A stretch of 64,000 bases of DNA from Craspedostauros australis (GCA_026770025.1 JAMXDE010000009.1:2634262-2698261), one strand, 5' to 3'. Positions 10,364 through 23,201 are shown, counted from the first letter of the stretch. Made by a program: numbers and translations. The notes: a model not told the origin generated them from the sequence alone.

Positions 10364-11894
10364 TTACGATCTACGCGCCCTCGATGCATCCCGGGCACGC
10401 TTGCCTTTCCGGTTGGCACCGCCGCTGCCACCTCCCGACTTCTTCATGCCACCCGCAAAGTTCCCTCTCGGATTGAAGGACGATGTGTCATTCAATGTGG
10501 AGCGGTCGTTCTGCTTGAATCGCCCGCGCTTGCCACCAAATCCGTATTTTCGATTCGCGGCCTGACGCTTCTTGTTGGCGCCGCCGCCCATGCGTTGTAG
10601 GTACTGATCATCGGCGTCGTCGTCCAGGATGTTACCACGATTCTGAGCGGCCGACTTGGCCCAATCCTCGACCTGCTTGAAATGGTCGCGCTTGCGCTTG
10701 GCCTTCTCGACGAGCTTGTTGGCGTGCGATTCCTTCGAACGCAGTTTCTGCTCCTTGTTAGATTTGCGCTGTGCCACGGCATCGATCTTCTTGCCTTCGA
10801 AGATGAGGCGATCCTTGACACGGGCCATGTGTTCTGTAATGGATAGATGGCATGGATACGAGTGTGGCGAATGAAAGGGAGAGAGGCAGCAAGTTGGTAT
10901 GTGTGTTAGAGATGCGGGATGCAAACAGACCAGTCCACACTCGTGCATGCGAGTGCTCCAACATATAATTTCAGAAATCAGATCGCATTTGTGAGCAATG
11001 GAGTGGCATGACCATCCCATAACGCATCGTGCATAAGTCAATGGCAACAACGAAGCAAGCCAAACAGTGGACGGACGTACCATCCGTCTTGACCATCTCC
11101 GCAAAGAAATCATCTGGTCGCGAGAATGGAATCTTGGCATCTCGACACTTGACGCGCGCCTGCTTGACGGCATCCAACGCCATGTTGTAGAAGATGACCT
11201 CTCGTTTCAGATCGTCATGAACATCCAATGGGTTGCCTGTGGGATCTCTTCCGAATGGCAGTGGCTCTGAGGACAGCACGTCGAACGTTTCAGGCCACGG
11301 CACACCCGCCTTTTGTGACTTCAATTCCTTCGTGACGATTGTGAGAGCCTTGGAACTGAGGGCGTTGCGATGGCGAATGCCACCCTTCTTTTCATCATCC
11401 TCGTTGTCGCTGCCATCACTATTTTCGTCATCGCTATCATCGTCATCATTGGGTTCTGCACCGCCTGCCAGGAACGCTCGTGCCTTCTTGGCTTCCTCGC
11501 TCTGATCCAATTCTTCCTCTTCATTCTCCCCTTCGTCTTCTCCTTTGTCTTCCATGCTGTCAGCCTCTTCCTCCTCGTCCTCCTCTTCGCTCACATCATC
11601 ATTGTCGTTATTGTCATCATCAGCGTCATCAGCGTCATCATCATTGTCATCATCGCCCAAAACAACTTCTTCAATTTCCGATTCCGATTCGTCATCATCC
11701 TTCTGTTTGTCCAGAAGCTGATCGAATTGACCGCTCTCAATGATGCGCTTCAACTCCATCGCCTTGCTGTTCAAGGCAACGTCGGCACTGCCGTCATCGT
11801 CGGAATCCGACATGGCCTCGATGTCCTTCATGGTGATCTTGGGCTTGGCAGCAGCCTGCTTCTTCTTCGGTGATTTCCGCTTCGATTTCGCCAT
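10364..11894 (-). CDS. EBP2: rRNA-processing protein EBP2
   Basis: Two minus-strand exons, 11894-11081 and 10833-10364, join through a 247 base GT-AG intron to give about 427 residues. The joint restores the family motif PFSRPDDFFAEMVKTDEHMARV, with the intron splitting the Glu codon. N-terminus: basic cluster KSKRKSPKKK, then a long Asp/Glu-rich region (about 70-175). The Ebp2 domain fills the rest: FYNMALDAVKQAR, the motif above, VKDRLIFEGKKI and a Lys/Arg-rich coiled segment. The tail carries the typical KKRQAANRKYGFGGKRGRFKQ block and a Gly/Arg-rich end. By family knowledge EBP2 acts in the nucleolus in 27S pre-rRNA processing and 60S subunit assembly. It is divergently paired with argB across about 500 bases. 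Confidence 0.93.
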
Positions 11895-12399
11895 GTTGGT
11901 GCCGCCTTTGTTTCTTTGTTCGTTCTAATGTGAGATGTCTGTATTGCGACTAGGATAGTGTAGTTTAGTGGATGCAACGGCTACTCTGCACACAAGTCCT
12001 CTTGACGGATCGGTTGATGGGTTCTTTGGGATGATGAAGAGGCCACCGTCACGAAGTTTGGTTTCCTTTCGTTCCATTTCCTCTTTTTGCATCTCATCAC
12101 AATCCTTGTTTGGTTGGTTGGCGCCAACAACAACAACACTCACAATTGCGACCACGCACCGACGGACAGACCTCCGCCTATCTGTCATCTCATTCACGAA
12201 TGTGCTTGGATTCGAGACTCGATTGCGAACAATCTTTTGCGAAACGCACGTCAACCACCACAAACGTTTCTGCGTTCAGGTTCGCCACTCTGAGAACCAA
12301 CAACACGTTTCTCCACATTCCGATCATTGTCACAATCATTGCATTCATCACATTCTTCATCTGTTGTACTCACGTACTCGACATTGCTATTCCGCCAAG
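11895..12399. promoter_or_regulatory. Bidirectional spacer between EBP2 and argB
   Basis: The two start codons face away from each other across 505 bases, so both promoters must lie here. The argB frame is open back to 11968, but the stretch before 12400 does not look like protein. No specific promoter element can be named with confidence. Confidence 0.45.
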
Positions 12400-13416
12400 A
12401 TGAAGTTTGGTGTCCTTTCCATGAGCAGCGCCATCGCGGCTTGGACGATGACGTCCACCTACTTGATGACGACGGCCGATGCCTTCGCTCCAATGGCATT
12501 CTCAACGTTGCCGTCATCGTGCGCAACCACAACAACGTTGCACGAATCCTTCGCCGACAACGCCAAGACCATCTCCGATGCCGCATCGTCCCTGCAGGGC
12601 CGCACCGTCGTCGTGAAGTACGGCGGCAACGCCATGACGTCGCCCGAACTGAAGGCCGGCTTCTGCGAGGACGTCGCCACGCTGCAGAACCTGGGCATCC
12701 GCGTCGTCGTCGTGCACGGCGGCGGTCCCCAGATCAACGCCATGCTCGAAACGGTCGGCGTCGAGAGCCGCTTCGAGGGCGGCATGCGCGTCTCGTCAAA
12801 GGAGGTCGTCGACGTCGCCGAGATGGTGCTGTGCGGATCCGTCAACAAGGAGATCGCATCGACCATCTGCAGTTCGGGTGGCCGGGCCGTGGGATTGTCG
12901 GGACGCGACGATTCCTTGCTGCAGTGCGTCAAGAAGGTCGATAAGAACGGGTACGATCTGGGCTTCGTGGGCGAAGTCGAGACGGTCAACACGGATCTGC
13001 TCAACGACCTGCTCGACATGGGAATCACGCCCGTCATCGCGCCGATCGGAACGGGCATCGGGGCCGAGAAGGACATTGCCTACAACGTCAACGCGGACGT
13101 GGCGGCGGGACGCATCGCCGGCGAGCTCAAGGCGGCGCGCGCTTTGTTCTTGACGGATATCGCCGGCGTTCTGGACAAGGAGATGGAGCTGCTGCCCAAC
13201 TTGAGCTGCGACGACGTCGACGCCCTCATCGACGACGAGACCATCACGGGCGGCATGATCCCCAAGGTCAGCTACGCCACCAGCGCCGTCAAGCTGGGTG
13301 TCGGCGGCGCCTTCATCACGGATGGACGCGTTCCGCATGCCTTGGTCAAGGAGGTTCTGGCCGGCGGTGCGGCCGGAACGGGAAGTGGTGCTGGCGGTAC
13401 ATTCGTTCGGTTGTAA
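12400..13416 (+). CDS. argB: N-acetylglutamate kinase, plastid-targeted
   Basis: 338 residues without introns. It phosphorylates N-acetylglutamate with ATP, the second and usually regulated step of arginine/ornithine synthesis. Seen: glycine-rich KYGGNAM (73-79), VVVHGGGPQINAML, the GGMRVS substrate-site segment, the NVNADVAAGRIAGEL nucleotide site and the C-terminal GGMIPKVSYATSAVKLG block, all in family order; length is normal for the enzyme plus a targeting peptide. Residues 1-25 form a signal peptide and are followed by ADAFAP, the diatom signature for import through the complex plastid membranes. The Met at 12400 was chosen over the longer open frame (from 11968) because it puts the signal peptide at the N-terminus. 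A C-terminal extension (GGAAGTGSGAGGTFVRL) is low complexity. Confidence 0.93.
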   Translation: MKFGVLSMSSAIAAWTMTSTYLMTTADAFAPMAFSTLPSSCATTTTLHESFADNAKTISDAASSLQGRTVVVKYGGNAMTSPELKAGFCEDVATLQNLGIRVVVVHGGGPQINAMLETVGVESRFEGGMRVSSKEVVDVAEMVLCGSVNKEIASTICSSGGRAVGLSGRDDSLLQCVKKVDKNGYDLGFVGEVETVNTDLLNDLLDMGITPVIAPIGTGIGAEKDIAYNVNADVAAGRIAGELKAARALFLTDIAGVLDKEMELLPNLSCDDVDALIDDETITGGMIPKVSYATSAVKLGVGGAFITDGRVPHALVKEVLAGGAAGTGSGAGGTFVRL

Positions 13417-13922
13417 GCGGTGCACTGATCGTGCGCACGACAACTGATGATGATCATCATTTTCTCGCAGTCGCACGAGCATCAATGCGGAGAAGACATG
13501 AATGGTTGGCAGCATGTCTTATATTATAGAATATGATACAATGAAATATAATATAATTGCTCCGAGTTACTGTCCATGACTTCAACATTGGCGATAGATA
13601 CCAGCAAGAACGGGCGGTAGTAGTGGATAGTGCCGAATTATCGCAGAGAGAAGCGGAATGGAGCGGGCGCACGGACGGACGACAGAAAATGGCGCCAACA
13701 CGATTCGCGCAAAAGACCGAAAACAAACGCAACCAAACTCGAAACCAAAATCCAAATCTTTCAGGTTCCACACACTCTTTCTGTGCGAACTGCTTCATCA
13801 TCATCAACACTTGCATCCACCCTTCTTTCGGTTGCGACAAACCGTGCTCGATCCCACTTACAGCACAACATCGACAACCACGCAAAGGACTACACCAACG
13901 CCATCGCATCACCCAACGCAAC
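13417..13922. other. Intergenic spacer argB to TOP6A
   Basis: About 500 bases, including the argB 3' flank and the promoter/leader of the next gene. An AT-rich stretch (13518-13560) follows argB and may contain its poly(A) signal. The next frame is open from 13557, but the text before 13923 is not protein-like. Confidence 0.5.
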
Positions 13923-15716
13923 ATGTCATCAAGACGCAAGCGCGGCCGCTCGGCGGACACCGGCAAAGGCCGCAAACGAGCAACCGTCGCGATCGCCAAG
14001 GACATCGACCAGGTGCTGAAACCATGTCGCAAGCTGAAGATGGAGCTGCTCAAGAAGAAGGAGGACGCCATCCGCAGCGATGACCTGTCCGCAGCCCCCA
14101 ACGACGGCATCCCGGACGGCATCGTCGAAGTCCAGGAGCTCACCTCCCACGAGGTGCTGGACGGCATCGAGGACGTCGCGATCCGCATCACGCAGCAGGT
14201 CCTCAACAAGCAGGGATTCACCATGAGCGTGCCGAGCCGCACGGCCACGAACCAGATCTACGTCAAGGAGTGGGATCGCATCGTGCTGGGCGGCAAACGA
14301 TCCACGCGCACCTTCATCAACGTCAAGGAATCGCGCAAGTCGGCCATCACGCTGCGCGTCATGCAGCTGCTGCACCAGGTGCTGCGCAAGAGCATCCACA
14401 TCACCAAGCGCGATCTCTTTTACACTGACGTCAAGCTCTTTGTGGATCAGACGGAGTCCGACAACGTGCTGGACGACGTCGCCACCATGATCGGCTGCAC
14501 GCGCAGCAATTTGCACGTCGTGGCCAGCGACAAGGGGTTGGTGGTGGGGCGCATCCAGTTCGAGGAAGATGGCGATCCCATCGACTGCACGCGCATGGGG
14601 GTGGGCGGCAAGGCGATTCCGCCGTACATCGATAAGATTGAGAACATCCGCAGCGACGCCGAGTTCGTGCTGCTGGTGGAGAAGGAAGCCGCTTACATGC
14701 GGTTGGCGGTACGTTCGGGGGAGTGGGGAGACTGTCTCTCTCTCCAGAAGCGAGGGGCTGCTTGTGTTGTCGTGCATGTGCGTGCTCGCGTTGCGGGAGA
14801 TGATCACAGTGGTGTTCACAAATGTGTTCATGACAGTGTTGAATCATTCAGTTGGAGTCGCGTAGAAGGAGGAAAGCAAAGAACGTCCATGAATTGGATC
14901 TCATTGTGCTACATTCCATACATCCACTAACACCATTCCTCCGCGCACTCTGTGCATGCACGTCCTACACCGTGCACACCGCACCTCCTACCAAACCGCA
15001 TGCTGCTCTTTAGGAGGACCGCTTTTACAACAAGTACCCGTGCATCGTCATCACGGCCAAGGGACAGCCAGATGTTGCGACGCGCATGTTCCTTTCCAGG
15101 ATCACCACGGAGTTGAAAATCCCTGTGTTGGGATTGGTGGATTCGGATCCGTACGGATTGAAGATTCTCTCCGTCTACATGTCCGGAAGCAAGAACATGA
15201 GCTACGACAGCGCGAGCCTCACGACGCCGGACATCATGTGGCTGGGGCTGCGGCCGTCCGATCTCAACAAGTACGATCTGCCGGATCAGTGCCGTTTGGA
15301 CATGACGGCGAACGATATCAAGACCGGAGAGGAGCTCATGAAGGAGGATTTCATCATGAAGAATCCCAAGTGGCTCAAGGAGTTGCAAATCATGGTAAGC
15401 AGCCTTGTCAGTGCACGAGCATTGTCGTGCGTTTGTTGAGTTGAGCATGTGTTTTTTGTGCCTGCTGCGATGTCCAGGAGCAGTCGATCAAGGAAGCGTC
15501 CCTTCGTTGCTCTACACCACCGGCGGTTCAATCTTACTTACCCTTGCTGTTGGCTTTCCTCGCCTCACCCATGCTTTGCTACAATTGCACGAACCAACGG
15601 ATGGACAGGTCAAGACGAAGAAGAAGGCGGAGATCCAGGCGTTGTCATCCTTTGGTTTCCAGTACATCACGGAAGTCTACCTTCCACGCAAACTGAGGGA
15701 AGGAGATTGGATATGA
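13923..15716 (+). CDS. TOP6A: DNA topoisomerase VI subunit A (SPO11-3 type)
   Basis: Three exons: 13923-14708, 15014-15394 and 15609-15716, all phase 0, giving about 424 residues. The protein has a basic N-terminus, the winged-helix domain with the catalytic tyrosine in [12 protein letters not shown] (Tyr about 167), and a Toprim domain with the metal-binding acidic pair in [19 protein letters not shown] (Asp305, Asp307). The sequence after it ([15 protein letters not shown]) and the ending [16 protein letters not shown] are hallmarks of the plant and algal SPO11-3/TOP6A branch rather than the meiotic SPO11-1/2 branch. By family knowledge it cuts both DNA strands through tyrosine links, acting with TOP6B in decatenation linked to endoreduplication and growth. 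TOP6B is not in this window. The final exon joins IM directly to [10 protein letters not shown], as in plant homologues; an extra small exon starting at 15479 is possible but unlikely. Confidence 0.92.
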
Positions 15717-17837
15717 GCGCAGCTGCTACAGCCACTGTCCCAGGTTTGTGCCACTCGACTCTGCCGCTGACATATGTGGAACAGGAACAATCCTGGTTCG
15801 TCTCTCGAGCACAACAGGGGAGAGCATGAGCCCTTGAAAAAGAAACCTCGACCTCCACACTCGGCTCTTCCGTGATGTACAGTAATACAAATCCCATTTT
15901 CAATCCACATGTTTACAGCAGCCTCCATTGATCGGCGTATCCCTTGGTTCGTTGCTCCATTCACGTCTATCTGCGAACGTCCAATGACCATTTGTTCTTG
16001 TTGAGTCGTTAGCAACGGTGTCACCATTATACTGGTCATACCAATGGGCACATACGTGAACAAGTACCATACTTTCGTGTCCTCGCAGCTCGTAGTCTGC
16101 CAGCAGCAGAAGGTTTGAGCTTTGCCCATGGTCGACATTGTCTCGTGCTACGATCTCATTCCGATCACCTCTCTTGGACGGGCACCGACGACATGAATTG
16201 TTGCGGCGAAGCGTTCGTAGGCGAACCCCTCGCTTGATTCGTCGGATGGCGCCAAATTCCAATGCGCATCCACAACATGACGACGACCACACAAGGACAT
16301 GATCGAAACAAGCGACACACGAAGCAAACCCAGGCCAGAAACCACTTCCATAGTATCCCCTGATACTGTCAATGTATTCTGGTGATCAGGTGGAAGGGAA
16401 TGCGCGCAGAAACGACAGGGCCTGTGCTCGTTGCGGTGTTGTCACCACGACTAGTCGTATCACAGCGATTACCATTGCTGCTGCCATTGCGATTAGATTT
16501 CAATCCTAATGGCGATGCTATTGCCTCTTCTCCTGTTGTTCCTGTTGCATTTTTCGTTTCTGTTGGCATTGCGATCAGCGTCCGAGCACAATCCCCATTG
16601 TCGTCGCTTTTGCGATACGGAGACATGTTCCCCTTTCTGTTACCATTGCGATTACCTTTGCTGTTGCTGACGCGAATGATCTTGCGATTAGATTTTGATT
16701 CCGCCTGTATCTCCATCGGCATGGCGACCACAATTTCTGTCGCCATCTTTTGTCGCCGTTTCTGTTGCCTTCGCGATCACCACTTCAGTTGACGTCGCGA
16801 TCAGGATACGCTGGTGTTCATAGACTCTGCAAATATTTCCATCGGGGTTGGAACAGGATACTCTACCGATTCTACAGATCTAATCGGTGCATTGATTTTC
16901 GATGGTACACGACCGAACTGCGACCATGTCATAGAGTGCACGACGAGCGGCTATGACACCACCTTCTGGACGCATCCGTTCAACAATTCGTCCATGTTTT
17001 CTCTCTCTTTTCCTCCTAGTTGCCACCACAAACAGCATCAACAGCATGAGCAATATCAGAACCCAAGAAGGAAGGACGGCTCCCTCGTTCTCGACGAACA
17101 TGCCGAAAAATCCTCCGCGTGATATACATTCCTTCTCGCACCTGCCTCCACCTCCGACATTGGCCGCCAACCGATTGAGACATGCGACCAGCTAACATGG
17201 CGCAACTTCCAACGAACTCCGGCAAGGTGACGATCGCCTCCGTTGCACGAATGATGCCGTGTGTCACGCCATGCCACGCCCGGTCGCCGAAAACAGGTAT
17301 GCTTGTCTGCAACGGCAACAGAATTGACCGAGAGAGTAACCAATGTGCTCTCTATGGGTGCATAAGTCCCACATCATGGATCCACATGGCATCTCGTTGG
17401 TTGGAGTTTGCCGTCTCACATGAGGAGATCTCCCTCCAGGATCTGCATCCCAACGCTCCAAACCAAACCAAACCAAAGCAGGGAAGAACGACGACCCAAG
17501 ATCGTTGCAGGTGCAGCATTTCAATGTGCATTTGCGGTTGCACTTGGGCAGAATGAGTATGTGCACTACGGCCAGTCACCACCAACAACGCCATACGAAC
17601 TACGAGTATGCTGTGACAACCACGCCACTAGCCCAACAGAGGAGTTGGATCGAACAATCCACCACTTCATCAATCAAATGATGTACTCACAAAAACAAAA
17701 GCCAAGCCAAGGCAAGAGCAAACACAGTACGCAATCAAATAACTTTTGATTTCGTCACCGCCAGCAGCAACAGCTGTAACTATCACCTCACCACAAACTC
17801 CCACCAACAGATTCTCCCATCCACTGGAATCATCATC
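15717..17837. other. Intergenic region with diffuse GCGATTA-like repeats
   Basis: No gene recognised across about 2.1 kb. Between about 16420 and 16800 the words GCGATTA, CCATTGC and GTTGC recur many times in degenerate form, like an old simple-sequence array; open frames there (GNRNGN-type) are by-products. The right end holds the promoter of the M11-like gene. Confidence 0.45.
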
Positions 17838-20800
17838 ATGATCATTTCTTCCAAGACACTTTGGACCGGAGCCACCTTGGGCCTCCTCTCATCCTTCACC
17901 ACCGTCGGAGCCGCAACCTTGCCCGACAACGATTCCAGCGGCATCGCGATGGACGGGTACTTGCACGAACCATGCCAGCTGGTCGTGATCGACGCCATGC
18001 TCGCTCCTTCTCAAGCGGATAATGCACCGGAGTCGGATGGCATCTTCTGCAAGCTCCGTGGCAGGGATGCCGAAAATCACGGGCGCTTGAACCTCCGCAT
18101 CGACGGTCTGGACATGGATTGGGTGAACGAGAACCAGGACGCTTTGTCTCCGGCCCTCGGCCATCATGGACTGTTCTACACGGGCGCTGTCATCAACGGC
18201 GAAGGTCTCCTGTTGGAGCTTCCGGAGGAGACGACCATCGATTACATGGAGATTCGCACCATCTTCGTGCCGGACGCCGACAACACTCCATCCAACGAAG
18301 ACGGAGTCTCGGCTTCCATTCCGTCGATGACCGGAACGACCAATTCGGTGCTGATCGTGCGTCCCATCTTCCAGGATGGTGACATCCCGGAGGATTTCAT
18401 CCGTGCCAGCGTCTTCGACCAGACTCCCACATTCTTGGAACAGCACAACGCCATTTCGTTTGATCGCATCGAACTCGTCACCAAACCCGAGCCAGGCGTG
18501 GTCAATGGGGTGTACGAGCACACCTTCAGCGAATCTATCGCAGGCAGGAACGTTTTCGACATCGAGAACATCGTCGAGGACCACCTCGTGCAGGTCGGGC
18601 TCTTCGATGAGTTTGATCACTTCCTCTTCGTCTTTCCGGGTGGAACCAAGTACTTTGGATCCACGACTTGGTATGGTAAGTTGGAAACAGGGAGCGCTCC
18701 TGCGATGAAAATGCTGCAATTGCCATCGATAGTGCCATGCACATCATTCCAATGCTTCGTTCAATTTGCAATGGCAGCAATCGGAGTTGGCCGTGCCAAC
18801 CTGCAGATGGCTGCGAAACTAACAGTTGGAGAAAAACTCACTCACCTGCACCTCCTTCATCTATCTTTGCGCCTCCCTCACGATCGGACCCCGTCAACAT
18901 CTTCAGCGTATGCATACGTGGGACCTTCTCAAAAGATCTCCGTATACAACACCAACCTTCTCGACCCTCAACGCCATGCCATCGACGATGTTGCCGCCAT
19001 CCTCCGTGGGATCGGCCACAACTACGGCTTGCAACAATCCAGCGGAGGAGTGTCTGGGCACGGAGATGAAAGGTAAAACCACCACCAGCTCCGCATGCAG
19101 GATGCACCGCAGTTCTTGGCCTGTGCCTGTGCCATCGCACCAGGTTCTCTCTCTCTGTCACTTCGCTTCATTTCGCTCAGTTTGGTTCCAAATGCCACCA
19201 GACCACCCCTCACCACTTCCTTTTGTCCTTTTTGCCTCCGCCTGGTGCACCTGTGAACCCCAAATCAACCAACCAATGGTACCAACACCTCCTACCGCCT
19301 TCCAATCCTCAGCTGTCTGATGGGAGATTCCGATAAACCTCAAAGCGCATTCAATGGTAAGAATAAGCTCGGAGTGGAAATCACAAACGCACTGTCCGAC
19401 AGCAACGAGGATATCCATTGCAATGGTGCTTCTACGATACTGCGACACAAGCGCACTTGCTCACCCATTTCTTCTTCACTTCATGCACGCTTCATCTACG
19501 CTTCATCCACATTCCATGCGCACGTGTTGTGTCCTATCAAATCCGATTTTCAACACCACCACGATGAACCGACAGCGCCAAAAAGCTGGCAGCTTGGATG
19601 GTACGACAATCAAGCCCTTCAGGTTGAGCCCACCGAGACATTTTCCGACAGAATCTGCGGCGTTGTCGACTACGATACCGGCGGTGACACCTCAAAGTAC
19701 TCTGTTGTCGTCAAGATCGATATGCCAGACGCCGACGACGATTACTACGTTGGCTACAACAATCTTGTTGGATTCAACAACCAAAACTCCGGTGTCAATG
19801 CCGTCTACATCACGCGGGTTCCGTTCGGCGCCGTCTTCGCTCAGAAGTCCTTCGTCGAGACCAGACTGATCGCAGCCGGCGATAACTTCGTCATCAATCG
19901 TGGCAACTCCCCCGACGTCAATGTCCAGCTGCGCGAGAAGGACCCATCGGACGAGGATGTGCGCTGCGCATTTGTCGACATCTACCCTGCCATCGAAGGA
20001 GCTGAACCTGCGGCGTGCACCAATTGGTTGTACAAGTCCGCCAACAGAGTTGTCGACTACCACGAAATCGTTTCCTTTCATTTTGATCTCCAAATCACGA
20101 CTGACACTTACATCAGCTCGATCGATCTTGAGCTTCTGTCCATGGACAGTGAAGCAATTGCGGTGTACACGAAGCCCAGTTCCCACACGGACGCGTCTAA
20201 CTCTTGGACTCTCATCCTACAAACCACAATCCAAGCCGAGGGACCTAACAAGTTGACACAGCTCCCCCAATTTCACTCTCCGATCAAGGCTGTCAGCGGC
20301 AGCATCATCTCCGTCCGCGTCGACGTCATGAACGGCGTGCCCGAGACTGGCGAGACAAGTAGCTCCCTCCCATCGTCACACCCACCAACAGCATATTCGT
20401 GCCCAGACTGTCCATTCGAGGTGCTTCTCGGAAGAGGATACACCAGCATGGCCTTCGATGGAAACCAGCTCATGAATGGAGCCTGGCTTGATGATCAATA
20501 CCCCTTCCTCGGCAAGATCCACTTCTGTGATAGCGCCACCGCCATCGACCCACCTGGCGACATCAGCGTGCCAATTCAAGACCATGGGGCCTCGCCTCCG
20601 AGCGAGCGGTTTCCTCTTACACTATGTGCGGGCGACTGCGACAGCGACTCCGACTGCGCACTAGGCCTCATGTGCTTTCAGCGAGAACGTGGCGACGAAA
20701 TTCCAGGCTGCGTTGGAGACTTGCGTGGGAACACCGATTTCTGCGTTTACAAGACCCGGACGCTTCAACCCACCAGCGTACCGACGACTGCGCCATCACC

Positions 20801-22415
20801 CGGACCCAGCTCATACCCGACCGCACCTCCGACAGCGTCTCCATCTGTGTCGCCAACCGCTCTTCCGACCAAACTTAGAAGTGCAGCACCAACTGGGTCT
20901 ATCTCACCATCACACATGCCAAGCAATGCCCCAAGCGCAGGACCAAGCTCTGAACCCACTTCCGAGCCAACCTCAGCCCCCACCAAGTTGCCCAGTGCAG
21001 CACCAACTGGATCCTCCATGCCATCCTGGTCTCCAACAGAAACCCCAACAGCTGGGCCGACCGCAGGACCAACATCTGGACCAACTTCCGGACCGACATC
21101 TGGACCAACTTCGGCACCGACTGCAGCCCCCACGAAGCTGCCAAGTGCAGCACCAACTGGATCCTCCATGCCATCCTGGTCTCCAACAGAAACCCCAACA
21201 GCTGGGCCGACCGCAGGACCAACATCAGGACCAACTTCCGGACCGACATCTGGACCAACATCAGGACCAACTTCCGGACCGACATCTGGACCAACTTCGG
21301 CACCGACTGCAGCCCCCACGAAGCTGCCAAGTGCAGCACCAACTGGATCCTCCATGCCATCCTGGTCTCCATCAGCAACCCCAACAGCTGGGCCGACCGC
21401 AGGACCAACATCAGGACCAACTTCCGGACCGACTGCAGCCCCCACGAAGCTGCCAAGTGCAGCACCAACTGGGTCAAGCGTGCCATCGCAGTCTCCGTCA
21501 GCAACCCCAACAGCTGGGCCGACCACAGGACCAACCTCACGACCAACCTCACGGCCAACCTCGTCGCCAACCTCGTCGCCAACCTCGCCGCCAACTTCAT
21601 CACCGACCAGGCCCGAACCTGTCTTGCTCCCGCTCATCTCCTTCGGTGGATCTCCAGATCGCAGCCATTTCCCTCTCGGACGATGCGAGGGTGATTGTGA
21701 TTCTGATGCAGACTGCCAGGGTGGCTTGGTCTGCTTCCAGCGCGACGCGGGTGACAGCGTTCCAGGATGCACCGGGCTCGATCTCTCACGAACTGACTTC
21801 TGTGTGTTCGGACCTGCCACCGCATCGCCAACATCGACGCCAACAACCCTGCCAACCAACTCGCCGACTTCTACCCCGACGATGCCGCCAACTGGAAAGC
21901 CAGTCGCTTCCTCGGCCCCAACAGCATCAGTTGCACCGACGCAGACCGCGAGCGATTCTCCCAGCAGCCAACCCTCAGTGCCAACGTCGGCACCGTCTTC
22001 GAAACCAACTCCCTTGGAATCAATGCATCCGTCTGTCATGGCAAGCACGGATCCAACCTCAGCACCCACACCAATGCCAACGGTTACACAAAGTGAAAGC
22101 CCATCAACGACTATCATCTTACCAATCAAGGACTTTGGTGGGACACCAGACGCCATTCACCGCCCGCTCGGACGGTGCGAGGGTGATTGCGATGCCGATG
22201 AGGACTGCAAAGATGGATTGGTGTGCTTCCAGCGCAACAAGGGCGACATGGTGCCTGGATGTTACGGCAAGCTGGGAAGCAGGACCGACTTTTGTGTGCC
22301 GGAAGAATTGATCAACGGATATCCAATCGAGATCGAGGGCACCACTGGTGTGAGGAAGATGTCCAGCATTCGAGGAAAGAAAGAAGGAAAGCCGTCTCGC
22401 CGCAAATGGAACTGA
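17838..22415 (+). CDS. Secreted M11 (gametolysin-like) protein with degraded zinc site, PTS repeats and three Cys-rich modules
   Basis: Four exons, 17838-18675, 18907-19072, 19313-19356 and 19576-22415, about 1295 residues; every joint keeps frame and rebuilds the family order. A signal peptide (about 1-25) starts the protein. The M11 core is read from AYAYVG, then IGHNYGLQQS, GDESCLMGDSDKPQSAFN joined to APKSWQLGWYD, the conserved end of the metalloprotease domain. The zinc motif expected as H/Q-E-x-x-H-x-x-G-x-x-H reads RGIGHNYGLQQ: first His and catalytic Glu are Arg and Gly, and the third His is Gln. So proteolysis is doubtful. The tail has three copies of a module CxGDCDxDxDC..GLxCFQR....PGC, separated by long Pro-Thr-Ser linkers (about 20770-21610 and 21810-22100), a common design of diatom surface and extracellular proteins. 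Family members cut cell-wall glycoproteins; this copy may be a binding or structural derivative. Confidence 0.8.
20985..21560 (+). repeat. Minisatellite coding Pro-Thr-Ser-Gly linker
   Basis: Tandem coding repeat inside the M11-like gene. The short unit (about 12 bases, GGACCAACATCT type) codes for GPTS/SGPT. It is embedded in a higher-order block of about 130-190 bases beginning CCCACGAAGCTGCC, present about four times with near identity. Copy number is likely variable between alleles. Confidence 0.85.
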
Positions 22416-23201
22416 GGCCGAGGAACATGGCCCAACACCAACCAACAAGGATGCCGGTGACCGTGCAACCGCGTCCACCCCAGGAATGAGGGGAGCAATG
22501 GGTACAGGCGCAATGCCACACCTGATTCGTCGCTGGTAGACGAGGCATACCGCGCCAGTAGGAACTGCTGAAGACACGCTCGCCACCTTCAACCCCCCCC
22601 CCCCCCGTTTGATCAAATTATGCGAAGGTCGTCGTGGATCACGCAACATGTAGCCGCACATGACAATTTCTGGAAGGATTTTGAGCATTGTGTGTCAACT
22701 TGTCTCAATCAAGGACAGTTAACGTATCGAAGTAGTAATCGTGATATAGTCGTAAGTGTACCGAAACACATCACGCTTTTCGTGGTCTGATCGAGCTGGC
22801 ATCGAAGTTGGCGTGTCTACGTGTACGTAGATATTCACCCGCTTGCGTCTGCAACGATGCTGGTGCTGACGATTTTGTTGTTGACATCGTTGATACCCAC
22901 GATGCCAAGGGTGGATTGCAGTGATATCTGTAGGCACGCATGATCACATGATCGTGCTTGGAAGCAAGGTGAGGACACCAGCATCGCGCAGCTTGTTATG
23001 ACGCATTTCATTGTCACGATGGGGAGAGACGCGGCGCAGCGCATCACGGAGATTCGTCGACGCAGATTCAATTGGAGGATTCTGGCTCGTCTGCCGCCAT
23101 GGGAATTCCGGATGGTAGAGTCCATAAAGTCTCAATTGAGTACGGTCCGAATGTACAATATGTAGTTTAGAACGTATGGGTGCACGTATTCCATATTACA
23201 G
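22416..23201. other. Intergenic, with poly-C tract
   Basis: No gene recognised. A run of 14 C residues lies at 22593-22606, a possible sequencing or replication-slippage site. The stretch contains the 3' flank of the M11-like gene. Confidence 0.5.

Noticed and set aside
11370-11873. Plus-strand frame rich in Ile/Val/Phe that looks like membrane segments
   Set aside because: It is the complement of the Asp/Glu-rich (GAT/GAC/GAA/GAG) region of EBP2, which gives hydrophobic codons by chance.
11968-12399. Extended N-terminus for acetylglutamate kinase
   Set aside because: The frame is open, but the text is not protein-like and would bury the signal peptide and ADAFAP motif 144 residues inside.
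13929-14831. 300-residue minus-strand frame
   Set aside because: Antisense shadow of TOP6A exon 1, which matches its family in detail.
20765-22156. Long minus-strand frame of 463 residues with VGPDVGP repeats
   Set aside because: It is the antisense of the PTS minisatellite in the M11-like gene; the repeat has no stops on either strand.
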